Shown here: positions 7,714 to 16,727 of the stretch, piece after piece
Layout of the letters: the number at the start of each line of letters is the position of its first letter
How positions within the stretch are numbered: the stretch's first letter is position 1
Assembly (NCBI RefSeq): GCF_001601575.1
Contig: NZ_LOHZ01000044.1
Span: forward strand, 1-64,000
Length of the DNA: 64,000 nt
DNA from: Thermovenabulum gondwanense
GTDB taxonomy: Bacteria > Bacillota > Thermosediminibacteria > Thermosediminibacterales > Thermosediminibacteraceae
Reading direction: 5' to 3'
Made by a program: the position numbers and the translations under genes
Notes under the pieces: generated by a model
The model's input: only the letters and a program-made list of their open reading frames with translations
The model's database searches: none
What the model was told of the DNA's origin: nothing

Positions 7714-9249
7714 TTACGCCCCCATTTTTCTAAATACTTTTAAACTTTGTTCAATATCCGTGTCGTAAAGCTCATTTAAGATATAGTTTATCAGATGAGT
7801 AATTACCAGCGCAGAATTTCCGTAATGTTTTACGCCGTACATATTTTGGAGTATACTTAAAACGTTTTCTATGACGTTTTTTATCGCACCGAAAACCACC
7901 GAATCCGAATAAGTGTTTTCGTTTTTGAAAATGACTTTATCCGTAAATTCATTTAAAAGTATTAGCGCTTCTCGTTTTAAGTCATCCTCTCCAATATTTC
8001 CCTTCTCATATTTTTCAAAAAGTAAAAATATGCTTTTTAATATTTCATTGATTTCTCTTTGCTCATTGCTGTTTACGATTAATTCTTCATCTTTTTTGCT
8101 GCTGGAAATCAGCATTGAATTGAAGTAAACATTGCTTTTAACAATTTCTGGATGATATTGAAATTCTTTGGGTAAGTCATAAAGATGAATCCTGAGCATA
8201 TTTGTCTTATCTTTCACATGAGTATTGCAGGTAGAATTATAAGCCTGCGCGCAGCTGAATTTAATTATATTTACGAGTTCACCGATATTTCCCGATATTT
8301 TATTTTTTAATAAAACGTTTAATACCTGCTTACTCAGCAGTATATCTTTGCCTATGGTTTTTGCTTCCTGCTTATAAAACCTGTAAATAATCTGAAGCTT
8401 TTCATGCAGCGGCCTTTCGTGAAGGGAAGGAATATTTACTATAAGAGGAATTCTTCTTAAAAAAGTCTTTATAAGGCTTTGTTCCGGGTCTTCCGTTGTT
8501 GCAAATATAAACCTCACCTTTGCCGTACGCCAGTTTCCCATCTCTCCCAGCCTTCTAAAAATTCCCCTGTCCAAAAACAAAAAAAGCTTTTCCTGTCCCT
8601 CCGGAGAAAGCCGGTGAACTTCATCTAAAAATAAATACCCGCCGTCAGCCTCCTCCAAAAGACCGGGTTTATCCTTTTCAGCACCTGTAAAAGCGCCTTT
8701 TACATATCCGAACAAATTTGCGGATAACAGCTCGGGATTATGGGAATATTCTGCACAATTAAAAATCACATAAGGGGCATTTTCATCAATTGCAGAGATG
8801 GATTTGGCGTATTCGTATATCAGCTGGGCAATATAGCTTTTCCCCACTCCCGTATTGCCTACAAGCAAAATGGGCAGTCCGTTGGGAGGGTAAGAGGCTG
8901 CAGATTTGCAAAGTTTAACCTGAGTTTTTAAACTCCCGTTATATCCTATGAGTTTTGTAAATGGATCGTCCGCAGAAATTTTAATGTTTAATTCGCCGTT
9001 TTTCGTGATTTCCTTTAATTCCTTAGATTTCTCTTCAAAAACTTCTTTATCCAAAAAATATACCGGTCGCGTATTTATTTTAATTACTTTGCCTTCCTTG
9101 CAAAGCTCATTTAATAAATGGCTTACCACATTTCTTTTTAAGTTTAATTTATCTGCAATTTCTTGAGCGGTTAGCCCTTTTTTCTCTTTAATATTTATAT
9201 TTTTCGACAGGTCTTTCAAAATGTTATAGACTTTATCTTTATTTTTCAT
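7714..9249 (-). CDS. Short LevR-like sigma-54-dependent transcription activator
   Basis: A 511-residue regulator. Residues ~1-70 form a winged-helix DNA-binding domain (LTAQEIADKLNLKRNVVSHL). Residues ~95-330 form an AAA+ sigma-54-interaction domain with Walker A GNTGVGKS (130-137), the GAFTGA loop (185-190) that touches sigma-54, and Walker B FLDEVH. The rest resembles a PRD-type region (YGVKHYGNSALVITHLINYI). Typical LevR proteins continue with EIIA, EIIB and a second PRD and reach 900 residues or more; this one stops after the first PRD-like segment. It is either a naturally short form or a truncation stabilised by the downstream DUF2284 gene. I saw no sigma-54 promoter nearby. Confidence 0.82.
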   Translation of the reverse strand: MKNKDKVYNILKDLSKNINIKEKKGLTAQEIADKLNLKRNVVSHLLNELCKEGKVIKINTRPVYFLDKEVFEEKSKELKEITKNGELNIKISADDPFTKLIGYNGSLKTQVKLCKSAASYPPNGLPILLVGNTGVGKSYIAQLIYEYAKSISAIDENAPYVIFNCAEYSHNPELLSANLFGYVKGAFTGAEKDKPGLLEEADGGYLFLDEVHRLSPEGQEKLFLFLDRGIFRRLGEMGNWRTAKVRFIFATTEDPEQSLIKTFLRRIPLIVNIPSLHERPLHEKLQIIYRFYKQEAKTIGKDILLSKQVLNVLLKNKISGNIGELVNIIKFSCAQAYNSTCNTHVKDKTNMLRIHLYDLPKEFQYHPEIVKSNVYFNSMLISSSKKDEELIVNSNEQREINEILKSIFLLFEKYEKGNIGEDDLKREALILLNEFTDKVIFKNENTYSDSVVFGAIKNVIENVLSILQNMYGVKHYGNSALVITHLINYILNELYDTDIEQSLKVFRKMGA

Positions 9250-9295
9250 TGCTCAGACTTTCCCCCAGGCATTGATCTCTTTTATAACTATATTA

Positions 9296-9349
9296 ACATA
9301 GTTTTATAAGTTTTGATAACCTGTTTCACTTGAACTTATAAAAATATGT
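9296..9349. repeat. Imperfect inverted repeat upstream of the LevR-like gene
   Basis: Arms 9296-9313 and 9332-9349 match at 16 of 18 positions in inverted orientation, with an 18-base spacer. It could be an operator, a weak terminator, or the end of a decayed mobile element next to the gene remnants that follow. Confidence 0.45.
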
Positions 9350-9353
9350 TGTA

Positions 9354-9482
9354 CTAAAAAGTAGATTTAACATTTTCCACCCATTTGAAAAGCTCGGATG
9401 CCCTCATTACCGTCCAGGGATGGTCCTGCCACATTATGCTCAAATACTTTGCAACCTTATCGAGGGTATCGTATTCCTCCAT
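9354..9482 (-). pseudogene. M48 peptidase C-terminal fragment (partial duplicate)
   Basis: A 42-codon open frame (ATG 9482 to TAG 9354) whose core encodes DTLDKVAKYLSIMWQDHP, WTVMRASELFKWV. This equals the C-terminal part of the M48 peptidase at 15849-16691. DNA at 9374-9473 matches 15899-15998 at 98 of 100 positions. It lacks the catalytic region, so it cannot be a peptidase. It is flanked directly by a Uma2 remnant, which suggests both arrived or broke in the same rearrangements. Confidence 0.85.
9374..9473. repeat. 100-bp direct duplication, copy 1
   Basis: Matches 15899-15998 on the same strand at 98 of 100 positions (two single-base differences, near 9399 and 9468). The near identity implies a recent event. 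It is the core of the M48 fragment. Confidence 0.9.
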
Positions 9483-9493
9483 TTCTATGATTT

Positions 9494-9697
9494 CTAAAAA
9501 ATATCTTTTAAATCAATCATCAAATCTTCGAATATAGAAACTTTTACTTTGTTATCTTGCGTATATATTTCAGGCCGTCCGTATCTTTTGTTTTCCTGTA
9601 AAATAAACACATTTAAAATTTTGTTTTCGGGTTCTACTATCCAGTACTCTTTTACCCCGTATTTTTCGTATAAGTTAAACTTATGCAGCTTATCATT
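9494..9697 (-). pseudogene. Uma2-family (DUF820) nuclease remnant, C-terminal part
   Basis: The minus-strand frame reads NDKLHKFNLYEKYGVKEYW, IVEPENKILNVF, then VKVSIFEDLMIDLKDIF and a stop. These are the C-terminal motifs of Uma2-family PD-(D/E)XK-like proteins, including the KYGVKEYWIV core. An in-frame TAA immediately precedes NDKL, and no N-terminal half is present upstream before the SNF2 gene ends. About 67 of the usual 180-190 residues remain, so it is a dead fragment. Confidence 0.82.
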
Positions 9698-9758
9698 TTA
9701 CCTAAGGTTTTTTGATGAATTCGTGAAGGAGAAGTTGTACGCTCTAAAGCTGCTTTCC

Positions 9759-12700
9759 CTAAATTCTAAACAATTCCATCAACTCTTCCTTGGTTAAGGA
9801 GTTTATGAAAAGCTCCCCTTCGATTACCACCGAATTGATAAGGTCCTTCTTTTTCATCTGCAGTTCATTTATCTTCTCTTCTATGGTCCCCTTAGTTATG
9901 AGCCTGAAAACCTGCACATTGTTTTTCTGCCCGATTCTGTGAGCCCGGTCGGAGGCCTGATTTTCAACGGCAGGGTTCCACCAGGGGTCAAAGTGGATAA
10001 CCGTATCAGCCGATGTGAGGTTTAATCCCACTCCTCCCGCTTTCAGCGAAAGCAAAAATACCCGTCCGCAGCCGTTATTAAAATCATCTACTATCACTTT
10101 TCTTTCATTAACACATGTGTTCCCGTCAAGATAGGCGTATTTAATGTTCATTTCTTCCAACATTTTTCTTATTAAAGAAAGCATAGAGGTAAATTGAGAA
10201 AATATTAAGACCCTCCTGCCGCTGTCCATCAATTCCTGTAGCAATTCCTCCAATAATTCCATTTTTCCGCTGGTCCCTTTATAGTTTTCAATAAATAATG
10301 CCGGATGGCAGCATATCTGCCTTAATCTTAAAAGCCCTGAAAAAATATGCATTTTGCTTTTTTCAAAACCTTCCCGTTCTATCCTTTCTTCCAGCTCCCC
10401 TTTTATATTTTTTAAATATGAAAGGTAGATTTTTTTCTGCTGGGGAGTCATATCAACCATTAGGGTGGTTTCTGTTTTTTCCGGCAGTTCCTTTAAAACA
10501 TCATTTTTGGTTCTTCTTAAAATAAAAGGGGATATTAACTTTTTAAGTTCCTCTAAGTCTTCATTATTTCCTTCTACTATAGGCCTTTGGTAGTATTCAT
10601 TGAATTTTTTATAAGAATAAAGGTAGCCCGGCATTATAAAATCAAAAATTGACCATAATTCCGCCAAGGAATTTTCTATAGGAGTCCCTGTAAGAGCAAA
10701 CCTGACATTAGATTTTAATTTTTTAACCGATTTTGCATTAAGGGAATCAAAATTTTTGATATGCTGGGCTTCGTCCAATATAACACAGTAAAAGTTATGA
10801 CGGATATAAAATTCAAGGTCGTTTCTTAAAAGCGGATACGAGGTAATTATTACATCATATTCATTAAGTTTTTTTATTACTTTTTTTCTTTCAAAAACTG
10901 ACCCGGACACTACCGCCGTTTTTAATTGAGGCGCAAATCTTGCAATTTCGTTTTCCCAGTTAAATATTAAGGATGAAGGGGCAACTATAAGGGAAGTTTG
11001 AGGCGAAATTTTTGACTCCTTTGCAGAAAGCAAAAAACTTATCGCCTGAAGGGTTTTACCAAGCCCCATATCATCTGCCAGAATACCTCCAAGCCCGTTT
11101 TCTGCAAGTACCTTCAGCCATTTAAACCCGGTAACCTGGTATTCCCTTAATATCCCTTTTAAACTTTCAGGTGGCTCTATCTTTTGATGCTTTGAATTTA
11201 CAATATTATCAATAACCCTTTCAAACTCTTCTGCCTGCTCAAAAGGAACATCTGATTTATCCTTTACATTGTTTAAAAACCCTAAAAAACGGTATTTGGA
11301 AAGGTTTACCCTGTTTTGTTCTATATCTTCTCTTGATACATCCTCCAAAAGCTCAGACAATTTCTTAATACGGTTTTCTTCTAAAGAAATAAAAGAACCG
11401 TCTTTCAATCTAAAATACTTCTTTTTCTCCTTAATTGAATGCAGTATCTCCTCTGCCGCCCTCACATCAATGTCTTCAAAATCAGTTTTTATTTCAAGAA
11501 GGTTTCCATATAAATAACTTATTGATGACCTTATTTTTGGTGTTTTTATGGAAAAAAGATGCTTTACATCAGAAGCGTAATAAACTTCCCCCATTTGAGT
11601 AAGATTTGGCAGCACTTCTTTTATAAAAATATAAAGCTTTTCTTCATTTTGAAGCACTGCCCTTCCTCTTTCTATTGAAAAACCGGTGTCTTCTAAAAGT
11701 TTTAAAATATACATTTCTTTTTCATAATCCCTTACAATAAGATGTGGTAAACTTTCCTTCGTAAAAGGATTAAACTCTTGCTCGCCGTAAATAAACTTAA
11801 CATCAACAGCAATTCCTTTTTTATACCCTTCGATATGCATTTTAAATTTAAGGGGTTTCCTTTCTATCGCGTGTTTCAGGTCTTCGGAAAGTTCAATATT
11901 TTTAAATTCCTGCAAGCGAGGTAATACAGAAAACAGTTTATGTTGATTTTCCCCTGTAAACTTTAACTCATTCCGGTCTTTTAAATAAAGACCTTTAACG
12001 ATTGGAAATACTTGTTCATTATGATTTAACAGATATACCTTATCGTCCTTTAAAATAATTATTTCTTCCCTATCCAAAGGTGATCCCATTTCACCTTCAG
12101 GTTTAACATATATACCGTCATTGTTTTTTTCTATTTTAATATTGAAAGGTAAATCGTTAACTTCAAAGCTTATTACCTTTTCGAAGGGACTTATCATGTT
12201 AACAGGTTTATTCCCCAATGCTTTAGCAACTCTCATTAAAAAATTGTAATTTAAATTGACGTATTTTCCTTCTAAGAAAACATTAGGAGTACTATAAATC
12301 GTTATACTGCGTTCTATCCCATATAATTCTTTTATAATGTTTAACACTTCGGCGTCTTCTTTTGAAAACTCATGGAGCAGAGGATTAAAATTGAATAACT
12401 TACCGAAACTAAAGGGCAGATTATTTTCTATTTTTTCAATAAACTCTTTTATGTCCTTTAACACATATAAACGTTTATCCCCAATGCGCATGTGCATGCT
12501 GCATACAAAATCGTGTACATTATACTTTTTAAACTCAAAATAGTATTCCACCCTTACTTCTTGCTTTTTAATTTCGCTATTGCTATTTTTTAATAGTTCC
12601 AATAAAACATAATCTTCTATGTAATTATCTTCTTTGATAGCTTTGTGTTTGTTATTGTTCTTCCCCGGCAGCCCATTTTCAAAAATATGGCAAAAAACAG

Positions 12701-12947
12701 CAATCACATGTTTGCAGGCTCCATCAAATTGAAAATACGCAGGGCATGTACATCTGTAACCTTTTACAAAATTACCTTCTATATGTAAAAAAACATCATA
12801 ATCTTCACTGCCTTTAACAACCGCATGAAGCAATTCTCCTTCAAGCTTAATGTTTTTTACTGCTCCTGATTCATAATAGGCGATGCCTCTTTTTACTACT
12901 TCCGGTGAAGCTATCATCCGCAAATAATCCTGATTATAAACTCCCAT
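9759..12947 (-). CDS. SWIM zinc-finger SNF2-family helicase
   Basis: A 1062-residue Swi2/Snf2 ATPase of the bacterial HepA/RapA-like group. A SWIM zinc finger lies near residues 64-80 (CTCPAYFQFDGACKH), followed by a ~500-residue middle region with no motif I recognise. The C-terminal motor has Walker A DDMGLGKTLQA, DEAQHIKN (motif II), ALTGTPIENS (III), FSQFTSMLSLI (IV), SLKAGGVGLNLT (V) and DRAHRIGQ (VI). All motor motifs look intact. It starts at ATG 12947 behind AGGAGG. Such proteins remodel nucleic-acid-protein complexes and are sometimes in defence loci, but the neighbours here are gene remnants, so no system can be claimed. Confidence 0.92.
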   Translation of the reverse strand: MGVYNQDYLRMIASPEVVKRGIAYYESGAVKNIKLEGELLHAVVKGSEDYDVFLHIEGNFVKGYRCTCPAYFQFDGACKHVIAVFCHIFENGLPGKNNNKHKAIKEDNYIEDYVLLELLKNSNSEIKKQEVRVEYYFEFKKYNVHDFVCSMHMRIGDKRLYVLKDIKEFIEKIENNLPFSFGKLFNFNPLLHEFSKEDAEVLNIIKELYGIERSITIYSTPNVFLEGKYVNLNYNFLMRVAKALGNKPVNMISPFEKVISFEVNDLPFNIKIEKNNDGIYVKPEGEMGSPLDREEIIILKDDKVYLLNHNEQVFPIVKGLYLKDRNELKFTGENQHKLFSVLPRLQEFKNIELSEDLKHAIERKPLKFKMHIEGYKKGIAVDVKFIYGEQEFNPFTKESLPHLIVRDYEKEMYILKLLEDTGFSIERGRAVLQNEEKLYIFIKEVLPNLTQMGEVYYASDVKHLFSIKTPKIRSSISYLYGNLLEIKTDFEDIDVRAAEEILHSIKEKKKYFRLKDGSFISLEENRIKKLSELLEDVSREDIEQNRVNLSKYRFLGFLNNVKDKSDVPFEQAEEFERVIDNIVNSKHQKIEPPESLKGILREYQVTGFKWLKVLAENGLGGILADDMGLGKTLQAISFLLSAKESKISPQTSLIVAPSSLIFNWENEIARFAPQLKTAVVSGSVFERKKVIKKLNEYDVIITSYPLLRNDLEFYIRHNFYCVILDEAQHIKNFDSLNAKSVKKLKSNVRFALTGTPIENSLAELWSIFDFIMPGYLYSYKKFNEYYQRPIVEGNNEDLEELKKLISPFILRRTKNDVLKELPEKTETTLMVDMTPQQKKIYLSYLKNIKGELEERIEREGFEKSKMHIFSGLLRLRQICCHPALFIENYKGTSGKMELLEELLQELMDSGRRVLIFSQFTSMLSLIRKMLEEMNIKYAYLDGNTCVNERKVIVDDFNNGCGRVFLLSLKAGGVGLNLTSADTVIHFDPWWNPAVENQASDRAHRIGQKNNVQVFRLITKGTIEEKINELQMKKKDLINSVVIEGELFINSLTKEELMELFRI

Positions 12948-13122
12948 TTGTTTTTTCCTCCTAAAAAGCCAAAAGATTACCTTTTTTGATAGTATATCAT
13001 ATTTTCTTTTTAAATTCTAAAATCCTTTTTACTGAAAGCTAAAATTTTTGTAGAAGGAATTTGTTCGATTTTATATAATTTTAAATAGTAATATCATTGA
13101 ATAAACGAAAGGAGTTAAAATT

Positions 13123-13574
13123 ATGAAAATCCTTCAGTTGAAAATAACTCTTAAAGATATAAAACCTCCTGTTTGGAGGAGGATTTTGGTAAAAGAAGAT
13201 ATAACATTTTATAAGCTAAATACGATTATACAGTATTTAATGGGATGGTCTGGATACCACCTTTATGAATTCAGGGTTGGCGATATGGATTCCTCTATAT
13301 TTACGATTTTGGCGATAATTGGGAACACAACATCTTTGTTGAAAAAGTGCTTGAACCACAAGAAGGTATAAAATATCCTGTATGTATAGCAGGAAAAAGA
13401 AACTGCCCTCCGGAAGATGTAGGAGGCCCCTGGGGATATCAAAACTTCCTTGAAGCAATAAAAAACCCTCGTCATCCGGAACATAAATTAATGCTACAAT
13501 GGATAGGAGGTTCATTTGACCCCGATGAATTTAATATAGATAAAATTAATCAAATCTTAAAGACGGTGAGGTAA
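13123..13574 (+). pseudogene. pRiA4b ORF-3-like protein, disrupted
   Basis: The N-terminal part (IKPPVWRRILVKEDITFYKL, then MGWSGYHLYEFRVGD) is in one frame from ATG 13123. The C-terminal part (YDFGDNWEHNIFVEKVLEP, then CPPEDVGGPWGYQNFLEAI) is in another frame to 13574. Family members have about 25-40 residues between these blocks; here almost none remain. The gene has therefore suffered an internal deletion plus a frameshift. A good ribosome site (AAAGGAG) survives, so the damage is probably recent. The family is often found on plasmids and mobile elements. The 3' end overlaps the convergent pdxA. Confidence 0.85.
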
Positions 13575-14577
13575 AAAACTTTGCATATTCCCCTGCAACC
13601 TTTATGGCTTCTTCCATGCTAACCGAGCTTGCTATTCCTTTTCCGGCGATATCAAATGCTGTTCCGTGATCCACCGAAGTCCTTATAAAAGGTAATCCTG
13701 TTGTTACGCTGACGGTTCTTTCAAAATCCAACGTTTTTGCGGCAATATGCCCCTGATCGTGATAAAGGGATAATACGGCATCATAGCAACCAAGCCTTGC
13801 CCAGTAAAAAACGGAATCGGCAGGTACCGGCCCTTCCACCCTTATCCCTTCCTCCCGGGCTTTCTTTATTGCCGGGATTATCTCCCTTTCTTCTTCAGTC
13901 CCAAAAAGACCCCTTTCCCCTCCGTGAGGATTAAGGGCGGCTACCGCTATCGTCGCATTTATAAGCCCTAAATTTTTCAACGCTTTATCGCAGGCAATTA
14001 AAGTTTTATAAATATTATTCATCGTCACCATTGAGCAGGCTTTTATTAAGGATACATGCCTTGTAAGGAAAAATATGCGAAGTTTATCCACCTGAAACAT
14101 CGTCAAAACATCTTCGCTTTTTGTCAGCTCTGCAAAAATTTCTGTGTGGCCAATAAAGTTTATCCCCGCAGCACGAATAGCTTCTTTATTTATAGGAGCG
14201 GTGGCAACTCCGTCAATTAACCCCTCCATAGCAAGCTCAATGGATTTTTTTATGTACTCAAAAGCGGCCTTTCCCGCCTCTGCTGAAATTTTCCCGAAAG
14301 GTATATCACCTCTTATATTATTTAGGTCCAATATGTAAAGTTTACCAAAATAAAAATCCTTTTCCCTCCAGGTATTCATCTCATCCTCTTTTATTTCGAT
14401 AATGTCCATCTTTATCTTTGTAATTTCAATAGCTTTTTCTATGATATTTTTTGAACCTATTACCAAAGGATTTACCTTTTTATATATTTCTTTATTTGAC
14501 AGAGCTTTTACCACAATTTCAGGCCCAATACCCGCCGGATCTCCCATTGTTATTCCGATAATAGGTTTATTTGCCAT
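13546..14577 (-). CDS. pdxA: PdxA-family dehydrogenase
   Basis: A 343-residue NAD-dependent metalloenzyme of the PdxA family, which includes 4-hydroxythreonine-4-phosphate dehydrogenase (vitamin B6 synthesis) and PdxA2 four-carbon acid-phosphate dehydrogenases. Visible motifs are ITMGDPAGIGPEI at the N-terminus, GHTEIFAELT, ALNPHGGERGLFG and YHDQGHIAAKTL; the histidines in the last three are the metal ligands. I start at ATG 14577, which has AAAGGAG at correct spacing; the longer frame to 14613 lacks one. No other pyridoxine or threonate genes are adjacent, so the exact substrate is open. Confidence 0.88.
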   Translation of the reverse strand: MANKPIIGITMGDPAGIGPEIVVKALSNKEIYKKVNPLVIGSKNIIEKAIEITKIKMDIIEIKEDEMNTWREKDFYFGKLYILDLNNIRGDIPFGKISAEAGKAAFEYIKKSIELAMEGLIDGVATAPINKEAIRAAGINFIGHTEIFAELTKSEDVLTMFQVDKLRIFFLTRHVSLIKACSMVTMNNIYKTLIACDKALKNLGLINATIAVAALNPHGGERGLFGTEEEREIIPAIKKAREEGIRVEGPVPADSVFYWARLGCYDAVLSLYHDQGHIAAKTLDFERTVSVTTGLPFIRTSVDHGTAFDIAGKGIASSVSMEEAIKVAGEYAKFFTSPSLRFD

Positions 14578-14582
14578 CTGAA

Positions 14583-15170
14583 TTACTCCTTTCTTAAAAC
14601 TACGTTTAACCATTTTTCATTTTCCCTGCCTTTTCTAACATCGCCGGTAACCTTCATTTCAAGTAATGTAAAATAAGGATGATTTTTTAAAAGCTCATTG
14701 AAGGACTTTTCATCATAGTTGTTGAAAAATCTTCCGTTTCTTATTTCTTCCCCATTGCCGTATTTAAAAGAAGAATAGAAAATTCTGCCCTTTTTCAGGG
14801 CTGAATATATCTTATTAATTACACAGACAATCTTGCTCCTTGGCACATGCAAAAGCGAGGCACATGCCCATACCCCGTCAAACTCTTCATTAAAATTAAT
14901 TTCGTCAAAGGTCAAATGGAGGGTTTTCCTTCCCGTAAACTGAGTTGAAAGCTTTACCATTTCAATCGAGCCGTCTACTGCCGTTACATCATATCCTTTT
15001 TGCGAAAAATATCTTGTGTCCCTCCCCGAGCCGCAGCCAAGGTCAAGGATTTTTGCCCCCGGGGGTAAATATTTTAAAAAAAGCTCATAAACTTCCTTCA
15101 TATCCGCATCCTTGGTATTTTCAAAAAAAGCCTTTGCATTTTCATCGTAGTATTTTATTGTTGGGTCCAT
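14583..15170 (-). CDS. Class I SAM-dependent methyltransferase
   Basis: A 195-residue methyltransferase. The SAM-binding motif I is ILDLGCGSGRDTRYF, followed by motif II VTAVDGSIEMV and the DGVWACASLLHVP segment (motif IV region) typical of the UbiE/Tam-like Methyltransf_11 fold. The acceptor substrate cannot be inferred. It overlaps the end of the upstream PLD-like fragment by 16 bases and lies just before pdxA, so these genes probably share a transcript. Confidence 0.85.
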   Translation of the reverse strand: MDPTIKYYDENAKAFFENTKDADMKEVYELFLKYLPPGAKILDLGCGSGRDTRYFSQKGYDVTAVDGSIEMVKLSTQFTGRKTLHLTFDEINFNEEFDGVWACASLLHVPRSKIVCVINKIYSALKKGRIFYSSFKYGNGEEIRNGRFFNNYDEKSFNELLKNHPYFTLLEMKVTGDVRKGRENEKWLNVVLRKE

Positions 15171-15565
15171 TTTTCATATCTCTCATTAAAATCCACATAA
15201 TCTCCCAATCTATCCTTTATCAAATAAAGAGCAGAAGGCTGTGTAATATTTAAATACCTGCCGGTTACAATTCTAATCGGACAATTCCTCTTTTTTGCCT
15301 CAATTAAATCCTCGATAATCAATCTTACCCCTGATTCCAGCAAAAATGATACTATTAAATTTATCTCAACTGCCTTTGAAAATGACTTTTTTAATTCTGA
15401 AAGAAAATTTTCATTACCTCCGCAAAAACACTTTTGAATCCCTATGTTTTGTTTCAGAAGTAATTGATTATAAATATCTTCTAAATTTCTGTATAATTCT
15501 TCTACATCTTTAATTGTAACTTCTGTCAGATAATCCTGGATTATTTTTATTCTTTCTTTTCCCAT
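15155..15565 (-). pseudogene. PLD-like domain fragment of a DEAD/DEAH helicase
   Basis: About 136 residues starting at ATG 15565 (AAGGTG ribosome site). The segment EINLIVSFLLESGVRLIIED and then IRIVTGRYLNITQPSALYLI matches the phospholipase-D-like N-terminal domain of large DEAD/DEAH-box helicases found in mobile and defence-associated loci. The helicase body is absent; the frame ends soon after DRLGDYVDF with an unrelated tail and runs into the methyltransferase. A stand-alone function cannot be excluded, but a 5' remnant of a larger gene is more likely. Confidence 0.65.
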
Positions 15566-15801
15566 TTTTATCACCTTGCAAAAGGTAATAAATTTGAATC
15601 AAATTTTCTGAATATATTTTATCATATTAACTCCAGATATCGAGCATTTTTTCAAAAAAAATCATCTACAAAGTATTAGGTAATTTAATAAAGCAGGCAT
15701 TGTTCCATTTGCAAGCGCGCTATAGTTATATAAATTTTCCTAATTTTTCTTCTACCGCCTAGCCAAAAGAAGGATTAACTAATGTGGACATTATCCAATA
15801 A

Positions 15802-15840
15802 AAAATACCTTGATTTTAAATTTTGTAATCAAGGTATTTT
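15802..15840 (-). terminator. Terminator after the split M48 gene
   Basis: AAAATACCTTGATT (15802-15815) and AATCAAGGTATTTT (15827-15840) form a perfect 14-bp AT-rich stem with an 11-base loop, just downstream of the peptidase stop codon. Confidence 0.7.
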
Positions 15841-15848
15841 GTAAATTT

Positions 15849-16691
15849 TTATGCGGTTTTTTCATCATAATTATTAATTACTTCTTCATATCCTCCGCTT
15901 TCCACCCATTTGAAAAGCTCGGAGGCCCTCATTACCGTCCAGGGATGGTCCTGCCACATTATGCTCAAATACTTTGCAACCTTATCGAGGGTGTCGTAGT
16001 CATAATCCTCAAACTCCTTTACCTGATTTATAAATTCATCTATCCTTATGCGGTCAAAATATTTTTGTGGCACTCCCGCAAGCTTCATTAAAGCAGTCGC
16101 TGCAACTTTAGGATCCTGACAGGTAAGAAGCCCCGCGCGGTCTGCGGTAAACTCCGACATCCTCACTCAGTTTAAAAGGGCTATCTGTAGCCCTGTTGAA
16201 AGAAGCTTCCCCGCACCAAGGGTAATTGAGCCTACTATTTCTCCGAGTATCGGAAAAACCTGCGCCATCTGGTGGTATAAAACGTGCATACTCTTTATAT
16301 GTCCCAGCTCATGCCCTATGATGAATAAAAGCTCTTCCCTTGAAAGAAGGTCAACAGCCCCTGAATTCAAAACTATTATAGGGTCCTCCACTCCAGCAGT
16401 CATGGCGTTTATCCCGTAGCTCCACTGTATGTAAAGCTTCGGCACAAAAGGCATGTCCAAGATGCTGCAGGCTTCACATAATGTATAGTAAATTTCAGGA
16501 AAATTTCTTTCATTCACCTTTACATTGCTTCCCGTATACTGAATCCGAAGAAGTCTTTCTATACCTTGAGCATTAAAAGCTCTAACAAGCGTTTCGAGAA
16601 ATTTGTAGGATTTTAAAGGGTCCAATGCTTTTTTGTCAAAAGGATGCTCGTATTGATACGATTTTAAGTCTTTCAGGATTTTTCTTTGCAT
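15849..16691 (-). pseudogene. M48 metallopeptidase split by one in-frame TGA
   Basis: The upstream part (16167-16691) carries the zinc motif HELGH within FIIGHELGHIKSMHVLY and ends in ...ALLN. A TGA follows, and the same frame continues at 16166 with VRMSEFTADRAGLLTCQDP to the stop at 15849. The SEFTADRAG segment holds the third zinc ligand. Homologues have a Trp at the interruption (W-x-R-x-SEFTADRAG), and TGG to TGA is a single change. The pieces are therefore one 280-codon gene with a nonsense mutation (or sequencing error). The C-terminal piece alone lacks HExxH, and the N-terminal piece lacks the third ligand. Confidence 0.85.
15899..15998. repeat. 100-bp direct duplication, copy 2 (parent gene)
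   Basis: Lies inside the C-terminal coding part of the M48 gene and matches 9374-9473 at 98 of 100 positions. This is the likely source of the copy, since the surrounding gene is otherwise complete here. Confidence 0.9.
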
Positions 16692-16727
16692 ACTTTGCCT
16701 CCTAAGTTAGTAAATTCCATATCAAAA

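Noticed and set aside
9759-12947. DISARM/other defence system built on the SNF2 helicase
   Set aside because: The neighbouring methyltransferase is a small generic Methyltransf_11 protein, the PLD-helicase is a fragment and no nuclease gene is intact, so no recognised system can be assembled.
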